A DNA stretch of 54,665 nucleotides from the NCBI GenBank assembly GCA_028279875.1, contig JANQMU010000086.1, positions 1 to 54,665 on the forward strand, read 5' to 3'. The notes below the pieces were generated by a model that saw only the letters and a program-made list of their open reading frames with translations, had not been told where the DNA came from and did not search any database. Both the position numbers and the translations under genes were made by a program. Origin of the DNA: Rhizobiaceae bacterium (GTDB lineage: Bacteria > Pseudomonadota > Alphaproteobacteria > Rhizobiales > Rhizobiaceae). Every line of letters begins with the position of its first letter. The first letter of the stretch is position 1. Positions 51,884 to 54,665 of the stretch are shown piece after piece.

Positions 51884-52891
51884 TTGGACACGAAAAACCT
51901 CATCGCACGGGCCGAGCGGCACCGTGGCACGCTGATCGGCGAGCCCCAGCCGGTCGACCTGTCGCGCCATTGTCCGGTCAGCGCCTATCTGTGCCCGGTC
52001 AGCCTGCCGACCGGCTGTGCCGCGCCGGCCGGACAGATCCCGGTGCGCATCGGCGCCGGTGCTTCGCTGTCTGCCGAATGGGCGCGGACCCTCGCCCTGT
52101 TCGAGGCCATCGAGCGCTTCAGCCTGCAATATCGGACCGGCGATCCCGAAACCGCCGCGGCCACGCGGCTGGGCGGCTCGGTGAAGGGCGACATCCCCGC
52201 GCACCGCCTGTTGCTGGGCCATCCGGTGTCGCCCAGCAATGGCGGCATCGTCGACAGCCGCGGCTGTTCCATCGGCCGCAATCCCGTCGACGCGGCTGCG
52301 CGGGGCCTGCTGGAACTCATCGAGCGGGATGCCTTTGAGACATGGCGCGGCGGAACGGCTGGAGCGGCGCAAAGGGTCGTCGTTTCCGGGTCCAGCCGGT
52401 TCGATGAGATCACCGAATGGCTTGACGGCCTGGGGCGCGAACTGAACCTCCTGCAGATGGTGCATCCATCCGGCGCGCAGATCGTCATATCAATCTGTTG
52501 CGACATAAGCGGTGCGAAACCGGCCCTCGGCAGCGCTGCCGGCTTTGATGCCGGGCAGACACTCACCCGCGCCTGCCTGGAAAGCATTGTCTCCTGGCGC
52601 AACCTGATGGCGATCGACTTGAACGGCCTGATAGACGAGGACCTGCCGCCGGCGCATGCTGCGATTCTGCGGACCTATCGGGGCCAGAACCCGATACCGG
52701 ACTGCACAGCCGGTCAGGCCGCTCCGGTGCCGGTGCCGTTCGAGACAGAGAATGCCGAACTGTCCGAGGCCGATCAGCGGAACATGTTGGACGCGCTTTT
52801 AAGGTCGACGGATGAACCGGTCATGATTTTCGATATGACCCGCGAAGATGTCGGCATCCCTGTGGTGCGCGTCCTGAAGCAGCCGGGCTGA
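51884..52891 (+). CDS. YcaO domain protein (azoline/thioamide-forming family), stand-alone
   Basis: The 335-residue protein has the ATP-binding signatures of the YcaO family: LSAEWARTLALFEAIERFSL near 62-81, GLLELIERDAFETW near 141-154 and LTRACLESIVSWRN near 227-240, with the C-terminal GIPVVRV segment at 324-330. YcaO enzymes use ATP to activate peptide amides, forming azolines or thioamides. The usual proline-rich C-terminal tail is missing, as the protein stops 5 residues after GIPVVRV. There is no partner E1/Ocin-ThiF, TfuA or dehydrogenase nearby. TTG 51884 is the only reasonable start before the conserved region. It is divergent from the candidate precursor. Confidence 0.85.
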   Translation: MDTKNLIARAERHRGTLIGEPQPVDLSRHCPVSAYLCPVSLPTGCAAPAGQIPVRIGAGASLSAEWARTLALFEAIERFSLQYRTGDPETAAATRLGGSVKGDIPAHRLLLGHPVSPSNGGIVDSRGCSIGRNPVDAAARGLLELIERDAFETWRGGTAGAAQRVVVSGSSRFDEITEWLDGLGRELNLLQMVHPSGAQIVISICCDISGAKPALGSAAGFDAGQTLTRACLESIVSWRNLMAIDLNGLIDEDLPPAHAAILRTYRGQNPIPDCTAGQAAPVPVPFETENAELSEADQRNMLDALLRSTDEPVMIFDMTREDVGIPVVRVLKQPG

Positions 52892-52897
52892 TTTTTG

Positions 52898-54665
52898 TCA
52901 GGCCTCGATGATCGCGACATCCGACGGTTCGAGTTTCGGCTGGCCGAGCCGGTAGCGGCCCGACACGCCGATGGCGCTCAGGTCGACGGCGCTGTCGCCG
53001 TAGTTGAAGGCGTAGGTCACCGTTCCGTCGCGGCGCAGCCGCAGGCCATCCGGCAGTCTCATCAGCGACAGCCCGGCTTCCCGGCCGAGATCCTCGAGGA
53101 TCCTGTCGAGCAGCGTTTCATCCGGCCAGCCGCCGAGATAGTGGAACCGTCCCTGGGTTACCAGAACCGGTTGTCCGTCAGCGCTCTCGAGGCTGACCGT
53201 GCCGGCGGGGCCCGGTTCCAGATATTCCCGCCAGAATTTCAGCGTCCCGTTTCCTCCGCCGATCGGCACCGGGCAGTCGGCGGGCAGGCTTTCCACCTGA
53301 CTGACCGTGACATCGGCAAGTGTCGACGGCAGGTCCGGCGGCAGCCTTTCGGGGATCGAGAAATAGGCGGTCTTTGAGCCGGTCCTCGGACCTGCGAGAA
53401 CAGTCCCCTCAAAGGATTCCAGGGCTGCCAGAAGGGTCTCGTTCCACGCAAAGAGGCCGGGAATGAGGACCAGCCGATAGGCCGACAGGTCGTCAGTGTC
53501 CGGCGGCAGGAAATCGACCGAAAGACCGCGGGCGCGCAGCGCCCGGTAATGGTCGAACACCAGCCGGAAATAGTCGAATTCGCGTCCCTGGGGCTGGGTT
53601 TCCCAGGCCCAGGAAGAGGCGTAGTCGAACAGGATGGCCACCTCCGCCGGCCCCGCCGGCGGCAGGTCCAGTTGCGCCAGTTCGCGCGCTACGGCCTCCG
53701 CGGCGGCGCTGCCGTCGGTGCTCGCGCTGTCAGGCCTCAGCAATCCGGCATGCATCTGCTCCTGGGCAAAAGGCGCCTGCCGCCAGCGAAAATAGCTCAC
53801 CACTTCCGCCCCGTGGGCAAAGGCCTCCCAGCTCCACAGGCGGATCATGCCGGCGCGCGGGACGGGATTGTGGTCGGCCCAGTTGACCGGTCCGGGCTGC
53901 AGTTCCATCACCCACCAGCGCCCGGCCGACGTCGCCCGGTAAAGATCGTGGTGGAAAGCCTGCAGATCGGGGTCGCCGGCCCGCATGAAACGCCGCCGCC
54001 AGGCATCGTCTACCTCCAGCCGGTCCTCCAGGAAGCCCAGCGGATAGCAGTCCCAACTGGAAACATCCAGATCCGACCCCACCTTGAAATGATCGAAGGT
54101 CAGCGTGCGGCCCATGAAATTGTGGATGACGTCGCGCCCCGGAGACAGTTCGCGAATGACGTCCGCCTGCAACCGGTTGAAGCGCACGATCTGGTCGGAG
54201 GAATAGCGGTAGAAATCCATCCGATGCGCCGGATTGTGCTCGCTCGGCGTCAGCCCCGGCAGTTCCACCGAATCGAAATCGGGATATTCCATCGACCAGA
54301 ACACATTGCCCCAGGCGAAATTCAGCCGGTCGATATTGCCGTATTTTTCGGCAAGCCAAAGACGAAACCCGTGCAGCGCGGGCGCCGACCAGGACCGCGC
54401 CGTATCGTGGCAGGCATATTCATTGTCGATCTGCCAGCCGACAATGCCGTCATGCCTGCCAAAGCGCTCGGCCAGTGCCTTGGCGATGCGCACGCATTCG
54501 CGCTGATAGCCCTCATGGGAGAAACAGCAGTGCCGACGCGATCCGAAACCGCGGGCATGGCCTTCGACATCGATCGGCAGCATGTCCGGCATTTCGTCGA
54601 CGAGCCATTTTGGCGGTGTTGCGGTCGGGGTCCCGAGAACGATCTTGAGGCCGGCCCGGTGCAGC
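52898..54665 (-). CDS. GH42 family beta-galactosidase (5' end outside window)
   Basis: The minus strand is open from 54665 to the stop at 52898, giving about 589 residues without the N-terminus. The segment LGTPTATPPKWLVDEMPD is the GH42 N-terminal region. The catalytic acid/base is in GWQIDNEYACHD and the nucleophile Glu in WVMELQPGPVNW. The C-terminal part has the trimerisation and beta-sandwich regions (VAILFDYASSWAWETQPQGR). GH42 enzymes cleave beta-galactosides in the cytosol. The Cys-rich metal cluster of thermophilic GH42 is not complete. Its stop lies 6 bases after the YcaO stop, convergent. Confidence 0.92.
   Translation of the reverse strand, partial: LHRAGLKIVLGTPTATPPKWLVDEMPDMLPIDVEGHARGFGSRRHCCFSHEGYQRECVRIAKALAERFGRHDGIVGWQIDNEYACHDTARSWSAPALHGFRLWLAEKYGNIDRLNFAWGNVFWSMEYPDFDSVELPGLTPSEHNPAHRMDFYRYSSDQIVRFNRLQADVIRELSPGRDVIHNFMGRTLTFDHFKVGSDLDVSSWDCYPLGFLEDRLEVDDAWRRRFMRAGDPDLQAFHHDLYRATSAGRWWVMELQPGPVNWADHNPVPRAGMIRLWSWEAFAHGAEVVSYFRWRQAPFAQEQMHAGLLRPDSASTDGSAAAEAVARELAQLDLPPAGPAEVAILFDYASSWAWETQPQGREFDYFRLVFDHYRALRARGLSVDFLPPDTDDLSAYRLVLIPGLFAWNETLLAALESFEGTVLAGPRTGSKTAYFSIPERLPPDLPSTLADVTVSQVESLPADCPVPIGGGNGTLKFWREYLEPGPAGTVSLESADGQPVLVTQGRFHYLGGWPDETLLDRILEDLGREAGLSLMRLPDGLRLRRDGTVTYAFNYGDSAVDLSAIGVSGRYRLGQPKLEPSDVAIIEA

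Noticed and set aside
52870..52900. Frameshift causing the short YcaO C-terminus
   Set aside because: I looked at the following bases in other frames and found no continuation of a YcaO tail; the adjacent plus-strand frame is antisense to the GH42 gene.
1..54665. tRNA or rRNA genes, CRISPR array, prophage or insertion sequences
   Set aside because: I looked for T-loop-like GGTTCGA patterns with acceptor stems, spaced repeats, integrase or transposase frames and found none that hold up.

Overview
The window is GC-rich, gene-dense chromosomal DNA of an alphaproteobacterium, most likely Hyphomicrobiales (Rhizobiales). The evidence is gene content: a pmbA-cysQ-DUF4170-acyltransferase-waaA-lpxK lipid A/Kdo block, a DUF2093-mutL pair, a Mur-like box before a Mn-type ABC operon, a coxMNOP-like terminal oxidase, and a GcvA-type LysR gene divergent from a DUF1127-like small protein. 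I saw no rRNA, tRNA, CRISPR array or insertion sequence. Genus cannot be given.

Layout. 1-3214 (minus): a MATE exporter cut by the window edge and a KefB/C-type K+/H+ antiporter. 3437-9085 (plus): pmbA, cysQ, DUF4170, acyltransferase, waaA, lpxK, envelope lipopolysaccharide genes. 9086-19326 (plus): catabolic cassette 1, with a binding protein, enolase-superfamily dehydratase, GMC oxidoreductase plus small subunit, two permeases, GntR regulator, ABC ATPase and aldehyde dehydrogenase. It lies between lpxK and DUF2093-mutL, which I believe are normally adjacent in this order, so it looks inserted. 19373-21495 (minus): DUF2093 and mutL. 21649-25548 (plus): metal ABC transporter. 25783-27147: degenerate-GGDEF/EAL protein. 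27314-29622: tungstate transporter tupBCA behind a structured leader. 29917-38902 (plus): catabolic cassette 2, headed by an unusual DeoR-PBP-DeoRC regulator, then a sugar ABC transporter, SDR dehydrogenase, SMP-30 lactonase and a CaiB/BaiF CoA-transferase. 38949-41369 (minus): phosphohexomutase and LysR regulator. 41440-44598 (plus): small and membrane proteins around an ECF sigma factor. 44621-49134 (minus): cytochrome oxidase subunits II, I, III, III and IV. 49674-54665: class III cyclase-TPR protein and a short candidate RiPP precursor (minus), divergent from a YcaO protein (plus), then a GH42 beta-galactosidase (minus) cut by the window edge.

How it works together. Each catabolic cassette pairs an ABC importer with oxidising enzymes. 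Cassette 1 fits import followed by oxidation and dehydration of a sugar or sugar acid. Cassette 2 fits dehydrogenation of a sugar to a lactone, hydrolysis by the SMP-30 protein, and possibly CoA activation. The most interesting locus is 51492-52891, where a 99-residue protein ends in a leader-like segment, a Gly-Gly and a 23-residue Ser/Cys-containing tail, and is divergent from a stand-alone YcaO enzyme. This could be a minimal, undescribed YcaO-modified peptide system.
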